Below, piece by piece: positions 45,990 to 54,175 of a stretch of DNA of 64,000 nucleotides. The notes under the pieces were generated by a model. It saw only the letters and a program-made list of their open reading frames with translations, did not search any database and was not told where the DNA came from. The position numbers were made by a program, and so were the translations under genes. The stretch is from contig CAYZIL010000006.1 in NCBI GenBank assembly GCA_964478515.1, positions 11,915 to 75,914 of the forward strand, read 5' to 3'. The stretch's first letter is position 1. Every line of letters begins with the position of its first letter. This DNA comes from HGM13233 sp964478515 (GTDB taxonomy: Bacteria > Bacillota > Clostridia > Oscillospirales > Ruminococcaceae).

Positions 45990-46499
45990 TCAGTTTATAA
46001 AGCTTTTAAGCCGCCGGACTACGTAATTCTTTTCGTTGGGGAAGTGGGTGTAAAAATTGACGAAAGGCACGCGGGCAGTTTCCGCGGCGCTGCGCGCACT
46101 TTTGAAAGCGGCGTTGTTGTCGCGGTTGTGGGGTGTGAGCATGACGACGCCTACGGGTTGCCCGCCGCGCAGCAGCGCAAAGTCATAGGGCTTGGCGTTT
46201 GCCGCCGCGGTGAGGCCGAGTGACGCCGCCGTGGCGCCCGCGCGCAGCTCGCAGTCGGGAAAGCTCTCGCTGAGAATACCGTTAAAATAGCTTTGGATAT
46301 TGCCGCTTGCGGCAACGGGTGCGGCGGCGCTCGGCGCTGCCGGAAAGCTTTGCGCGGCGCTGTTTTGTGCGGCGCTGTTTTGCTGTACCGAATTGACAAA
46401 CTGCTTTGCCGCCTCGTCGAGATCGATGCCGGTGGATTTTTCGATTGATTCCTTGAGCGCGCCGAGTCCCTGCTGAGTTAGTTTATCAAAAAGTCCCAT
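45990..46499 (-). CDS. Uncharacterised protein with Ala/Pro linker and conserved C-terminal domain
   Basis: A 169-residue protein I do not recognise with certainty. Residues 1-40 are amphipathic and helical. A low-complexity Ala/Pro/Gln/Ser linker (about 45-70) includes a direct repeat of QNSAA. The C-terminal 95 residues form a globular domain with PYDFALLRGGQPVGVVML and VPFVNFYTHFPNEKNYV. The D-x(n)-V-V-x-L pattern loosely recalls PD-(D/E)XK nuclease-like folds, but I cannot confirm this. The ATG at 46499 has AAGGAG upstream and its own promoter. It lies upstream of the RT on the same strand. Confidence 0.7.
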   Translation of the reverse strand: MGLFDKLTQQGLGALKESIEKSTGIDLDEAAKQFVNSVQQNSAAQNSAAQSFPAAPSAAAPVAASGNIQSYFNGILSESFPDCELRAGATAASLGLTAAANAKPYDFALLRGGQPVGVVMLTPHNRDNNAAFKSARSAAETARVPFVNFYTHFPNEKNYVVRRLKSFIN

Positions 46500-46550
46500 G
46501 GTCGTCTCCTTACTGACAATAATATTGCAGCAACGCTGCAGTACAATTTC

Positions 46551-46580
46551 AGTATACCAAAAACGGGTGTCACAGCGCAA
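46551..46580 (-). promoter_or_regulatory. Promoter of the 45990-46499 gene
   Basis: On the minus strand, TTGCGC (46575-46580), an 18-bp spacer and TATACT (46551-46556). A short TGCAGC/GCTGCA hairpin follows in the leader at 46526-46540. Confidence 0.55.
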
Positions 46581-46589
46581 TAGTTGCGG

Positions 46590-47381
46590 TTACTTTGTCA
46601 CGCAGAGGAAACTTTCTATTGCGGCGTTGACCTGTTCGGGGGCGTCGGCGTTTGAATTGTGCGCGGCGCCTTTAATTATTTGCAGCTCATAACCGCAAGC
46701 GCGCGACCAGGCGTTGCAGTAAGCGTGTACCTTGCCGGTGCGGTCGTACTCGCCGACAAGCAGCAGTACGGGGCAGGGAATTGACAATTCGCGGTTGGCG
46801 GCAATGAACGCGCGGTAGCCGGTGTCCAGCAGCGCGCAGAGTTCTTTTTTTGTGTAGTAGCTCAGCGCCGCTGTCATATTGGCGCGGGCGTAAGCGGTGC
46901 GCGAGCACGACGCGGCAATGCCGCGCTGCAAGATTCCGTCGGGATAAAGACGCGACAACCAGCCGACCTGGCACAGCCACCAAAGGTCGGATTTGCTGTA
47001 ATATTGCGCGCCGAATGGGCAAGTATCAATGCCGACAAAACCGGCGCAGCGCTGCGGGTAGGCGGCCAGGAAGGCCTGAATGACATAGCCGCCCATTGAC
47101 TGCCCGACAAGCAGCGGCTTTTCTATGTGTTCGGCGTCGAGAATGCTCAGCAGCTCCTCGGCACAGTTGTCGTAGCTGAAATCGCGGTAGGGGCGCGAGC
47201 GCGCGTGCGCCGGGTTGTCCCATACAATTACGCGGCAGCGCGGCGAAAAGTATTCAACCTGCTTTTCAAAAAGTGTGTGGTCGGCGCTCAGACCGTGCAG
47301 CATTACCAAGGCCGTCTTGCCGCTGCCGGCGGTCCAATAATATGTGCGCCCGCGGGACGATTCTACATACTTTTCCGTCAT
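46590..47381 (-). CDS. Alpha/beta hydrolase
   Basis: A 263-residue alpha/beta-hydrolase. The oxyanion-hole segment VMLHGLSADH lies near 27-36. The nucleophile elbow is GQSMGG (Ser near 91), the acid lies in LLVGEYDRTGK and the catalytic His in GAAHNSNAD near 243. The triad is complete. There is no signal peptide, so it should be cytosolic. The substrate is unknown; this subfamily includes esterases, haloperoxidase-like and carbon-carbon hydrolases. GGGAGGG precedes the ATG at 47381; the longer frame with 34 extra residues was rejected. Confidence 0.85.
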   Translation of the reverse strand: MTEKYVESSRGRTYYWTAGSGKTALVMLHGLSADHTLFEKQVEYFSPRCRVIVWDNPAHARSRPYRDFSYDNCAEELLSILDAEHIEKPLLVGQSMGGYVIQAFLAAYPQRCAGFVGIDTCPFGAQYYSKSDLWWLCQVGWLSRLYPDGILQRGIAASCSRTAYARANMTAALSYYTKKELCALLDTGYRAFIAANRELSIPCPVLLLVGEYDRTGKVHAYCNAWSRACGYELQIIKGAAHNSNADAPEQVNAAIESFLCVTK

Positions 47382-47461
47382 GTTTTGCCCTCCCTGCATT
47401 TGTGAATATTTTATCATGCTGAGACGTTCTGTATCAATACCGGCGCAAAATAATTTTTCTA

Positions 47462-47490
47462 TTGAAAAACCAACCGGCGGCAAATATAAT
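47462..47490 (+). promoter_or_regulatory. Promoter of the serC operon
   Basis: TTGAAA (47462-47467), 17-bp spacer, perfect TATAAT (47485-47490), 38 bp before the serC start. Confidence 0.78.
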
Positions 47491-47528
47491 GTAAACTTAT
47501 AAGGTCAAAAGAAAACGGAGGAAAAATC

Positions 47529-48617
47529 ATGGAACGAGTATTTAATTTCTCGGCAGGCCCCTCTATGCTGCCGCTGCCGGTGCTGGAGCAGGCGCAACGG
47601 GAACTGCTGTGTTACGGCGACTCAGGTTGCAGTGTTATGGAGATGAGTCACCGCTCGGCGCCGTTCGAGAAAATACTCGCCGCTGCCGAGAGCGCTCTGC
47701 GCCGGTTGATGGACATACCGGACGACTACGCCGTGCTGTTTTTGCAAGGCGGCGCCTCGCTGCAATTTTCCATGACGGCAATGAACCTTGCCGGGCGCGA
47801 CGATACCGCCGCTTATGCGGTGACTGGTCAATTCGCGAAAAAGGCTTTTGCCGAGGGCAAGCGCTGGTGCAACGCCGCCTGCGTCGCAAGCAGTGAGGCG
47901 GAGAAGTACTCCTATATCCCGCAGATAAGCGCCGATATGGTGCCGCAGCAGGCAAAATTCCTGCACATTACCGGCAACAACACTATTTTCGGTACTATGT
48001 ACAATAATCTGCCGCAGACCGGCAGCGTGCCGCTGGTGTGCGATTTGTCTTCAATTATTCTCGGCCGCGCGTTCAACGTGCGCGACTTTGCGCTTATCTA
48101 CGCCGGAGCGCAGAAGAATATGGCGCCGGCGGGACTGACGGTGGTCATTCTTAAGCGCTCGCTGCTCGAAAACGAGCTTGACGACGTGGTGCCGACAATG
48201 CTGCGCTACAAGACGCACGCCGACGCCGACTCCATGTACAACACGCCGCCCTGTTACGCCATATACATGGCCGGGCTGGTCTTCGAGTGGGTGGAAAGCA
48301 CCGGCGGCGTCGCTGCCATGGAGACGCGCAACCGCGAAAAGGCGGCGCTGCTTTACGACTATCTCGACGCGTCGGCAATGTTCAGCGGCGCGGCTCGCAA
48401 ACAGGACCGCTCAATAATGAACGTGACGTTTACACTGCAAGACGAAGAGCTGACCAAAAGCTTTCTCGCACTGTGCTCGCAGCGCGGTATGATATCGCTT
48501 AAGGGACACCGCTCGGTCGGTGGCTGCCGCGCGTCAATCTACAACGCCATGCCGCGCGAGGGCGTTGAAAGACTGGTGCAGACGATGAGCGATTTTGAAA
48601 AGGGCGCCCGCGCCTGA
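47529..48617 (+). CDS. serC: Phosphoserine aminotransferase
   Basis: A 362-residue class V aminotransferase that converts 3-phosphohydroxypyruvate to phosphoserine with glutamate. VFNFSAGPSMLPLPVLEQAQ at the N-terminus, FLQGGASLQFSMTAMN and the PLP lysine in YAGAQKNMAPAG near 198 are diagnostic, as is GHRSVGGCRASIYNAM near the end. ACGGAGG precedes the ATG. serA follows after 12 bp; the two catalyse consecutive steps of serine synthesis. The dedicated phosphatase SerB is not in the window. Confidence 0.97.
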   Translation: MERVFNFSAGPSMLPLPVLEQAQRELLCYGDSGCSVMEMSHRSAPFEKILAAAESALRRLMDIPDDYAVLFLQGGASLQFSMTAMNLAGRDDTAAYAVTGQFAKKAFAEGKRWCNAACVASSEAEKYSYIPQISADMVPQQAKFLHITGNNTIFGTMYNNLPQTGSVPLVCDLSSIILGRAFNVRDFALIYAGAQKNMAPAGLTVVILKRSLLENELDDVVPTMLRYKTHADADSMYNTPPCYAIYMAGLVFEWVESTGGVAAMETRNREKAALLYDYLDASAMFSGAARKQDRSIMNVTFTLQDEELTKSFLALCSQRGMISLKGHRSVGGCRASIYNAMPREGVERLVQTMSDFEKGARA

Positions 48618-48629
48618 AAGGGAATAAAA

Positions 48630-49802
48630 ATGTATAAAATTAAGACTCTCAATAAAATATCGCCCGTCATCGCCGAGCGGCTGGACGCCGCCCGCTACGA
48701 CGTGAGCGACAACCACAGCGATTTTGACGGCGTGCTGGTGCGCTCGGCAAATATGCACGAGACACAACTGCCCGACGGACTGCTTGCCATTGCCCGCGCC
48801 GGCGCCGGCGTCAACAACATCCCGCTCGACGAGTGCTCCCAAAAGGGAATAGCGGTTTTCAATACGCCCGGCGCCAACGCCAACGCCGTGCGCGAGCTGG
48901 TTATCTGCGGTATGCTGCTTTCGGGACGCCGCGTGGTGGACGGCATTGAGTGGGTAAAGCAACAGGCGCAGCAGGGCGCAAGCGACATAGAAAAACTGGT
49001 TGAAAAGGCCAAAAATCAATTCGTCGGGCCGGAGCTTGCCGGCAAGACGCTGGGCGTTATCGGTCTTGGCGCAATCGGCGTAATGGTCGCCAACAGCGCC
49101 AGTCTCGGACTAAACATGGAAGTGGTCGGCTACGACCCGTATATGCAAGTAGAAGCGGCGCTGCATTTAACGCGCTCGGTGCGGCGGTTGAACGACCTCA
49201 ACGCGCTGCTGAACAGCTGCGACTACGTCACGCTGCACCTGCCGCTCAACGACAAGACCCGCAATACTGTCGGCGCGGCGCAAATTGCGGCGATGAAAGA
49301 CGGCGCGGTGCTGCTCAATTTTGCCCGCGGCGGACTTGTTGACGACGCGGCCGTACTCGCCGCGCTCGACAGCGGCAAGCTGTCGCACTATGTTACCGAT
49401 TTTCCCAACGAAACGATTTCCGGAAAACCGGGCGTCATTTCGACGCCGCACCTCGGCGCGTCCACCCCAGAGTCTGAGGACAACTGCGCGCAGATGGCGG
49501 CGCAGGAGCTGGACGACTACCTTACCAGCGGCACAATTCGCAATTCCGTCAACCTTCCCGACTGCGAACTGCCGCAGTGCGAGGGCGCACGCATAACAAT
49601 AATAAACCGCAATATTACGAATATGCTCGGCCAGATATCTGCGGCCATTGCGGCGGCCGGTTACAACATAGACCATATGCTCAACAAAAGCCGCGGCGAC
49701 TACGCCTATACAATAATAGACTTGCCGGGTGCGCCGAGTGACGAGTGTGTCGAGCGCATTCGCGCTATTGACGGCGTTATCCGCGTGCGGGTAATAGCGT
49801 GA
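48630..49802 (+). CDS. serA: D-3-phosphoglycerate dehydrogenase
   Basis: A 390-residue NAD-dependent dehydrogenase that commits 3-phosphoglycerate to serine. The Rossmann motif GLGAIGVMVANSA lies near 145. The catalytic Arg and His regions are in NFARGGLVDD and STPHLGASTPESEDN. A C-terminal ACT domain (about 320-390) suggests serine feedback control. It is a short-form enzyme without the intervening ASB domain. The GTGA overlap with the next gene indicates coupling. Confidence 0.96.
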   Translation: MYKIKTLNKISPVIAERLDAARYDVSDNHSDFDGVLVRSANMHETQLPDGLLAIARAGAGVNNIPLDECSQKGIAVFNTPGANANAVRELVICGMLLSGRRVVDGIEWVKQQAQQGASDIEKLVEKAKNQFVGPELAGKTLGVIGLGAIGVMVANSASLGLNMEVVGYDPYMQVEAALHLTRSVRRLNDLNALLNSCDYVTLHLPLNDKTRNTVGAAQIAAMKDGAVLLNFARGGLVDDAAVLAALDSGKLSHYVTDFPNETISGKPGVISTPHLGASTPESEDNCAQMAAQELDDYLTSGTIRNSVNLPDCELPQCEGARITIINRNITNMLGQISAAIAAAGYNIDHMLNKSRGDYAYTIIDLPGAPSDECVERIRAIDGVIRVRVIA

Positions 49803-50983
49803 GCGGCGTCAGCGAAAAGGTCACCGCCGCCTTTGCCCGTGTCGGCGCGGCAGTGCCGCGCGTGTTGCTGCCGGCAAGCGGCGTGAGTTTAGAGAAGTTT
49901 GCCGTTATCGCCTGCGACCAGTTTTCGGCGCGGCCGGAATACTGGGACGAGGTCGTTGCCATAGCCGACGGCGTGCCGTCGGCAGTGGAGCTGATGCTGC
50001 CCGAGGCGTGGCTTGGCAGCGAACGCGACGACCCCGAACGGATAACCGGCAACATGCGCCGTTACCTTGACAGCGGCGTGTTTGCGCCCGCAGCGCAGGG
50101 CGCGGTGGCAGTGCGCCGCACGACCGACAGCGGTGTGCGCAGCGGCTTGATGCTGGCGCTTGACCTTGAACAGTACGACTACAGCAAAAACTCGCGCGCG
50201 ATGATTCGTGCCACCGAGGCGACGGTAGTCGAGCGTTTGCCCGCGCGCATAGCGCTGCGCGAGCGCGCGCCGCTGGAAATGCCGCACGTTTTGGTGCTCG
50301 TCGACGACCGCAAGGGCGTCTTTGCGGCGGCGCTGAATGCCGCGGCGCGAGAGGCGCGGTCGCTTTATGATTTTGAGCTCATGCTCGGCGGCGGCCATAT
50401 TCGCGGCGATATTATTGACACAGAGCGGCCGCTGCTGGCTTTGGCGACGGCGCTCGGCGAGCTGCTTGACGACAGCGGCGACGGCTTTCTCTACGCTATG
50501 GGCGACGGCAACCACTCCTTTGCGGCTGCCAAAGCGCGCTGGGACGCGCTGAAACCGCAGCTGTCGGCTGAGCAAAGGCAGAGCCACCCGGCGCGCTGGG
50601 CGCTTGCCGAAATAATAAGTCTTTATGACCCGGGTTTGTCGGTAAAGCCGATTCACCGGCTGCTTACCGGCGACGGCGCGCTCGACGCGCCGCGGCAGTT
50701 GGGCTTTGACCCGCTTGAGCCGCCCTCGCTGCAGCAGTTGCAGCCGCAGCTGGACGAATGGCTGGCAAAACACCCGCAGCTGACGCTGGAATACATTCAC
50801 GGCGCCGACGAATGCCGGCGGCTGGCACAGCAGACAAACGGTTTGGCAATAGTTTTTCCCGCCTTTGAGCGCGAGGGACTTTTTGACACCGTGCGCGAGC
50901 GCGGCGCTTTTGTGCGCAAAAGCTTTTCACTCGGCGAGGCGCGGGAAAAACGCTATTATCTTGAGTGCCGCGAAATTGTCTGA
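49799..50983 (+). CDS. DUF1015 family protein
   Basis: A 394-residue protein of the DUF1015 family. The strongest motif is YAMGDGNHSFAAAKARWD near 235-252, with SKNSRAMIRATEATVVERLP near 125. The GTG start overlaps the serA stop by 4 bp. The tight link to serC-serA, seen in other Firmicutes and Bacteroidetes too, suggests a role in serine or phosphoserine metabolism, but no activity is established to my knowledge. It is followed by a strong terminator. Confidence 0.85.
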   Translation: MSGVSEKVTAAFARVGAAVPRVLLPASGVSLEKFAVIACDQFSARPEYWDEVVAIADGVPSAVELMLPEAWLGSERDDPERITGNMRRYLDSGVFAPAAQGAVAVRRTTDSGVRSGLMLALDLEQYDYSKNSRAMIRATEATVVERLPARIALRERAPLEMPHVLVLVDDRKGVFAAALNAAAREARSLYDFELMLGGGHIRGDIIDTERPLLALATALGELLDDSGDGFLYAMGDGNHSFAAAKARWDALKPQLSAEQRQSHPARWALAEIISLYDPGLSVKPIHRLLTGDGALDAPRQLGFDPLEPPSLQQLQPQLDEWLAKHPQLTLEYIHGADECRRLAQQTNGLAIVFPAFEREGLFDTVRERGAFVRKSFSLGEAREKRYYLECREIV

Positions 50984-51080
50984 AACGGCGAGCGACAGCA
51001 GGGCTTTACAGCCGCTTGGCGCGAAAATTATATGCACCGCATCGCAAATGCCGCGGCAAAAAAATTTGACAGAAAACCTG

Positions 51081-51126
51081 GCAGGGCGCCGTCGCATTGA
51101 GCGACAGCGCCCTGCATTTTGTTTTA
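51081..51126 (+). terminator. Terminator of the serCA-DUF1015 operon
   Basis: A 9-bp stem (51081-51089 with 51107-51115) is stacked on a 5-bp inner stem (51091-51095 with 51101-51105). A T-rich tail follows. Confidence 0.85.
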
Positions 51127-51189
51127 GCGTCGAGTCGTAGCCGCAGTGAAGGGCAAAAGACCGCCCGCGGTGCGGGTGTGAGTGAGGCT

Positions 51190-51430
51190 TCGCAAATACA
51201 AAACGATTGCCCGAAAAAACGCCGGCAACGAAAATGAGCCTCGCGCCGTCGGCGCGAGGCTCACAGGGCTCAAGGGATTCGCCTGCTGAGCTATAGATAA
51301 AGTGGTGTTGGGAGATTGGGGGACAAATCAGGACGTTTTCCCGGCACTTTGTAAAAACGTTTTTCTTGCTCAGAGCACAAGCGCTCTTTTACTTAATTTA
51401 AGCTCTGTTCGTTTGTCGTTGCAAAAGCGC
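51190..51430 (-). repeat. Degenerate intergenic repeat with central hairpin (copy B)
   Basis: Between the DUF1015 terminator and the Cys-rich peptide gene lie about 440 bp without a gene. Read on the minus strand, the sequence matches copy A at 4255-4480: a TGAGCA motif with ACGTTTTT-type sequence, then CTTGAGCC, a perfect 13-bp palindrome (51235-51263) and TTTTCGTTG. The middle parts differ in length and sequence. I see nothing else in 51440-51562. Confidence 0.5.
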
Positions 51431-51562
51431 CTTTGGGTGCCGGCAGTATTTTGGCCATGCAGGTCCTGCGCAGCACACCAAATTTTTCCGGCGCGGTCGC
51501 GGATGCCGGAAAATAAACACCGAAAGCGCAGGAGCATTAGTCGTTTAGAAAAAAACACGCGC

Positions 51563-51718
51563 TCAGGGCTGCTTTTTGTCGCAGCGGCTGCACTGCTCGC
51601 GCCAGGCGCAATTGCAGCAGGAGCCGCCGCAGCGGCCGCCGTGCCGCCGCAGCGACACGAGCGCGACAACCACTCCCAGCGCCACCAGCGCCAGCACGAC
51701 AATGTCACCGGCGCTCAC
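51563..51718 (-). CDS. FeoB-associated Cys-rich membrane peptide
   Basis: A 51-residue peptide. One transmembrane helix (about 5-22) is followed by a short basic, Cys-rich tail with seven cysteines in roughly the last 25 residues (such as CGGSCCNC). This matches the small proteins that follow feoB in many Firmicutes, thought to aid iron transfer; their exact job is unsettled. The GTG start overlaps the feoB stop as GTGA. Longer in-frame starts lie inside feoB. Confidence 0.78.
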   Translation of the reverse strand: MSAGDIVVLALVALGVVVALVSLRRHGGRCGGSCCNCAWREQCSRCDKKQP

Positions 51719-53721
51719 AGCAGCAGCCCCGCAAGCTGGTAGACGGCAAAGGCTACAAGCCAGGCGACGCCGCACTGCATAACGACTATGCCGGCGGCGG
51801 CAAGGCGGGAATTGAATTCACGGCGAATAGTGCCGACAGCGGCGACGCAGGGTGTGTAAAGCAGCGTGAACAGCAAAAAGCTGACGGCGGAAAGCGGCGT
51901 GAACAGCGCCGCAAGCGCGGCGGGCAGCGCGGCGCTGCCCGCGCCGGTCAGTACGCTGAGCGTACTGACAACTGCCTCTTTGGCGGTAAAACCGCTTATT
52001 AGCGCGGTGGCAACGCGCCAATCGTCAAAGCCCAGCGGCCGCAGCACCGGCGCCACAAACCGGCCGATGTCGGCAAGCAGGCTCAGCGAGCTGTCGGCAA
52101 CGACGTTGAGTCGGGTGTCAAACGTCTGCAAAAACCAGATGACCAATGTGGCCATAAAGATTATCGTAAAGGCGCGCTGCAAAAAATCGCGCGCTTTTTC
52201 CCAAAGCAGCAGCAAAACACTTTTCGGCGAGGGCAGCCGGTAGTTTGGCAGTTCCATAACAAAGGGAACCGGCTTGCCGCGAAAGGCGGTGTTTTTTAGC
52301 AGCAGCGCGACGAGTATCGCCAGCACTATGCCGCTGACATAAAGCCCTATCATTACCAGCGCGGCGTGTTTTGGGAAGAAGGCCGCGCAGAACACCGCGT
52401 AGATGGGAATCTTGGCCGAACAGCTCATAAAGGGTGTGAGAATTATTGTCATGCGGCGGTCGCGCTCGGACGCGAGAGTGCGCGCCGACATGATTGCCGG
52501 CACGGTGCAGCCGAAGCCGATAAGCATTGGCACGAAACTGCGCCCCGACAGGCCCAACCGGCGCAGCGGCTTGTCCATAATAAAGGCGACGCGGGCCATG
52601 TAGCCGGTGTCCTCCAATATGGACAGGAAAAAGAAAAGCACGACGATTATCGGCAAAAAGCTGAGCACGCCGCCGACGCCGGCGAATATGCCGTCGATGA
52701 CGAGACTTTGCACTACCGGGTTTATGCCGTAGGCGCTCAGTCCGCGGTCGACCAGCGCGCTGAGCGCGTCTATTCCGGCACTGAGCAGCTCAGACAGCGC
52801 GTTGCCGACTACGCCGAAGGTTAGCCAGAAGACGAGAAACATTATGAGCAGGAAAACGGGAATGGCAGTGTATTTTCCGGTAAGCAGCCGGTCAATGGCG
52901 ACGCTGCGGCGCTGTTCGCGGCTCTCGTGACATTTGACTACACAGGCGGCGACGACAGACTCAATAAACGAGTAGCGCATGTCCGCGAGCGCCTCGTTGC
53001 GCTCAAAGCCGGTAGAGTTTTCCATTTCGACTATACTGTGCTCCAACAGTTCTTTTTCGTTTTCGTCGAGCTCCAGCCGCTCGCACAGCTGCGCGTCGCC
53101 CTCAATTAATTTTACGGCGCAAAAGCGCGGCGACACTCCCAGAGTGCGGGCGTGGTCGTCAATAAGGTGAACGGTGGAATGTATGCAGCGGTGCACGGCG
53201 CCGTCGCTGCAAAAATCCTGGACCTTTGGCAGTGTGCGGCTGCGCACTACTTGCTGCATGCGGTCGACGAGTTCGGAAATACCGTCGCCCTTGGCGGCGC
53301 TGATTGGCACTACCGGCACGCCGAGCTGCTGTGACATTTTTTTCGTATCGACAGTGCCGCCGTTGGCGCGCATCTCGTCCATCATGTTGAGTGCCACGAC
53401 TGTCGGCAGCCCCAGTTCCAGCAGCTGCAGCGTCAAGTAGAGGTTACGCTCAATGTTGGTGGCGTCGACAATGTTAATAATGCCGTCGGGTTTGCTGTCA
53501 ATAATAAAGTCGCGGCTGACAATTTCCTCGCTGGTGTAGGGGCGAATGGAGTAGATACCGGGCAAGTCGACGACTGTGCAGTCTTTGGCGCCGCGTATCA
53601 GACCGGTTTTTTGCTCTACGGTGACGCCGGGAAAATTGCCGACATGCTGGTTGGAACCGGTAAGCGCGTTAAAGAGCGTAGTCTTACCGCAGTTCTGGTT
53701 TCCCGCAAGCGCAAATACCAT
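51715..53721 (-). CDS. feoB: Ferrous iron transport protein B
   Basis: A 668-residue Fe(II) transporter. An N-terminal G domain carries GNQNCGKTT (G1), DLPGIYSI (G3) and NMMDE (G4 region), followed by a helical GDI-like domain and about nine transmembrane helices with the conserved CysPro-containing GFGCTVPAIMSAR gate. I chose the ATG at 53721 (AGGAGG 12 bp upstream); a TTG at 53733 directly abuts the ribosome-binding site. Its start lies inside the 3' end of feoA, so the two are coupled. Confidence 0.95.
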   Translation of the reverse strand: MVFALAGNQNCGKTTLFNALTGSNQHVGNFPGVTVEQKTGLIRGAKDCTVVDLPGIYSIRPYTSEEIVSRDFIIDSKPDGIINIVDATNIERNLYLTLQLLELGLPTVVALNMMDEMRANGGTVDTKKMSQQLGVPVVPISAAKGDGISELVDRMQQVVRSRTLPKVQDFCSDGAVHRCIHSTVHLIDDHARTLGVSPRFCAVKLIEGDAQLCERLELDENEKELLEHSIVEMENSTGFERNEALADMRYSFIESVVAACVVKCHESREQRRSVAIDRLLTGKYTAIPVFLLIMFLVFWLTFGVVGNALSELLSAGIDALSALVDRGLSAYGINPVVQSLVIDGIFAGVGGVLSFLPIIVVLFFFLSILEDTGYMARVAFIMDKPLRRLGLSGRSFVPMLIGFGCTVPAIMSARTLASERDRRMTIILTPFMSCSAKIPIYAVFCAAFFPKHAALVMIGLYVSGIVLAILVALLLKNTAFRGKPVPFVMELPNYRLPSPKSVLLLLWEKARDFLQRAFTIIFMATLVIWFLQTFDTRLNVVADSSLSLLADIGRFVAPVLRPLGFDDWRVATALISGFTAKEAVVSTLSVLTGAGSAALPAALAALFTPLSAVSFLLFTLLYTPCVAAVGTIRREFNSRLAAAGIVVMQCGVAWLVAFAVYQLAGLLL

Positions 53722-53953
53722 TGCTGTTGTCAACCTCCTTTACGGTAATATTGCGCGCGTCCTCACGCCGCAGCGTCAGCTCGTAGCCGCGCACGCAAAA
53801 TTCTATCGGGTCGCCCATCGGCGCAATTTTGCGCACCGAAACGGTCGTGCGCGGCGTCAGCCCCATGTCAAGCAGCCGCAGCCGCAGCGCGCCCGTGCCT
53901 TCGACAGAGGTAATGACTCCAGCGTCGCCGACTTTTAGTTCGTCGAGTGTCAT
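53684..53953 (-). CDS. feoA: Ferrous iron transport protein A
   Basis: An 89-residue SH3-like protein. MTLDELKVGDAGVI and LLDMGLTPRTTVSVRKIAPMGDPIEF are typical FeoA. The C-terminal extension adds a CxC (CACGKPELR) that could bind metal; it overlaps the feoB start by 38 bp. FeoA is thought to stimulate the FeoB GTPase. AAAGGA precedes the ATG. Two palindromes upstream (53969-54010) are probable metal-regulator sites. Confidence 0.92.
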   Translation of the reverse strand: MTLDELKVGDAGVITSVEGTGALRLRLLDMGLTPRTTVSVRKIAPMGDPIEFCVRGYELTLRREDARNITVKEVDNSNGICACGKPELR

Positions 53954-53968
53954 AACAATGTCCTTTCA

Positions 53969-54010
53969 AGTTAGCGTGGCTAACTACATATAAGTTAGCA
54001 CCGACTAACT
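53969..54010 (-). promoter_or_regulatory. Two palindromic operators upstream of feoA
   Basis: AGTTAGC-GTG-GCTAACT (53969-53985) is a perfect 7-bp inverted repeat. AGTTAG-6 nt-CTAACT (53993-54010) is a second one with the same half-site, about 24 bp away. The TTAG/CTAA half-sites resemble DtxR/IdeR-family operators, so iron-dependent repression of feoAB is likely. The regulator is not in the window. Confidence 0.65.
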
Positions 54011-54129
54011 AAATAGTCAAGAGGCATTCGGATATTTTTTTAGCAGCGCAACAGGACGTCGCCGCAGTCAGCCGCGAGCGGACGACAAAACCGCCCCCCG
54101 CGAAAGGCGAAGGGCGGCAGTATGTCGAA

Positions 54130-54175
54130 GAAAAAAGCGACAGCGGCAAAAAGCCGCACCGGGCGCGCAGTCGCT
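54130..54175 (-). terminator. Terminator of the GntR/ABC operon
   Basis: On the minus strand an AGCGAC/GTCGCT outer stem (54170-54175 with 54136-54141) carries an inner GCGGC/GCCGC hairpin and runs into six T's. It overlaps the last codon of the permease gene. A second GC-rich hairpin with a T run lies at 54086-54117. Confidence 0.7.
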
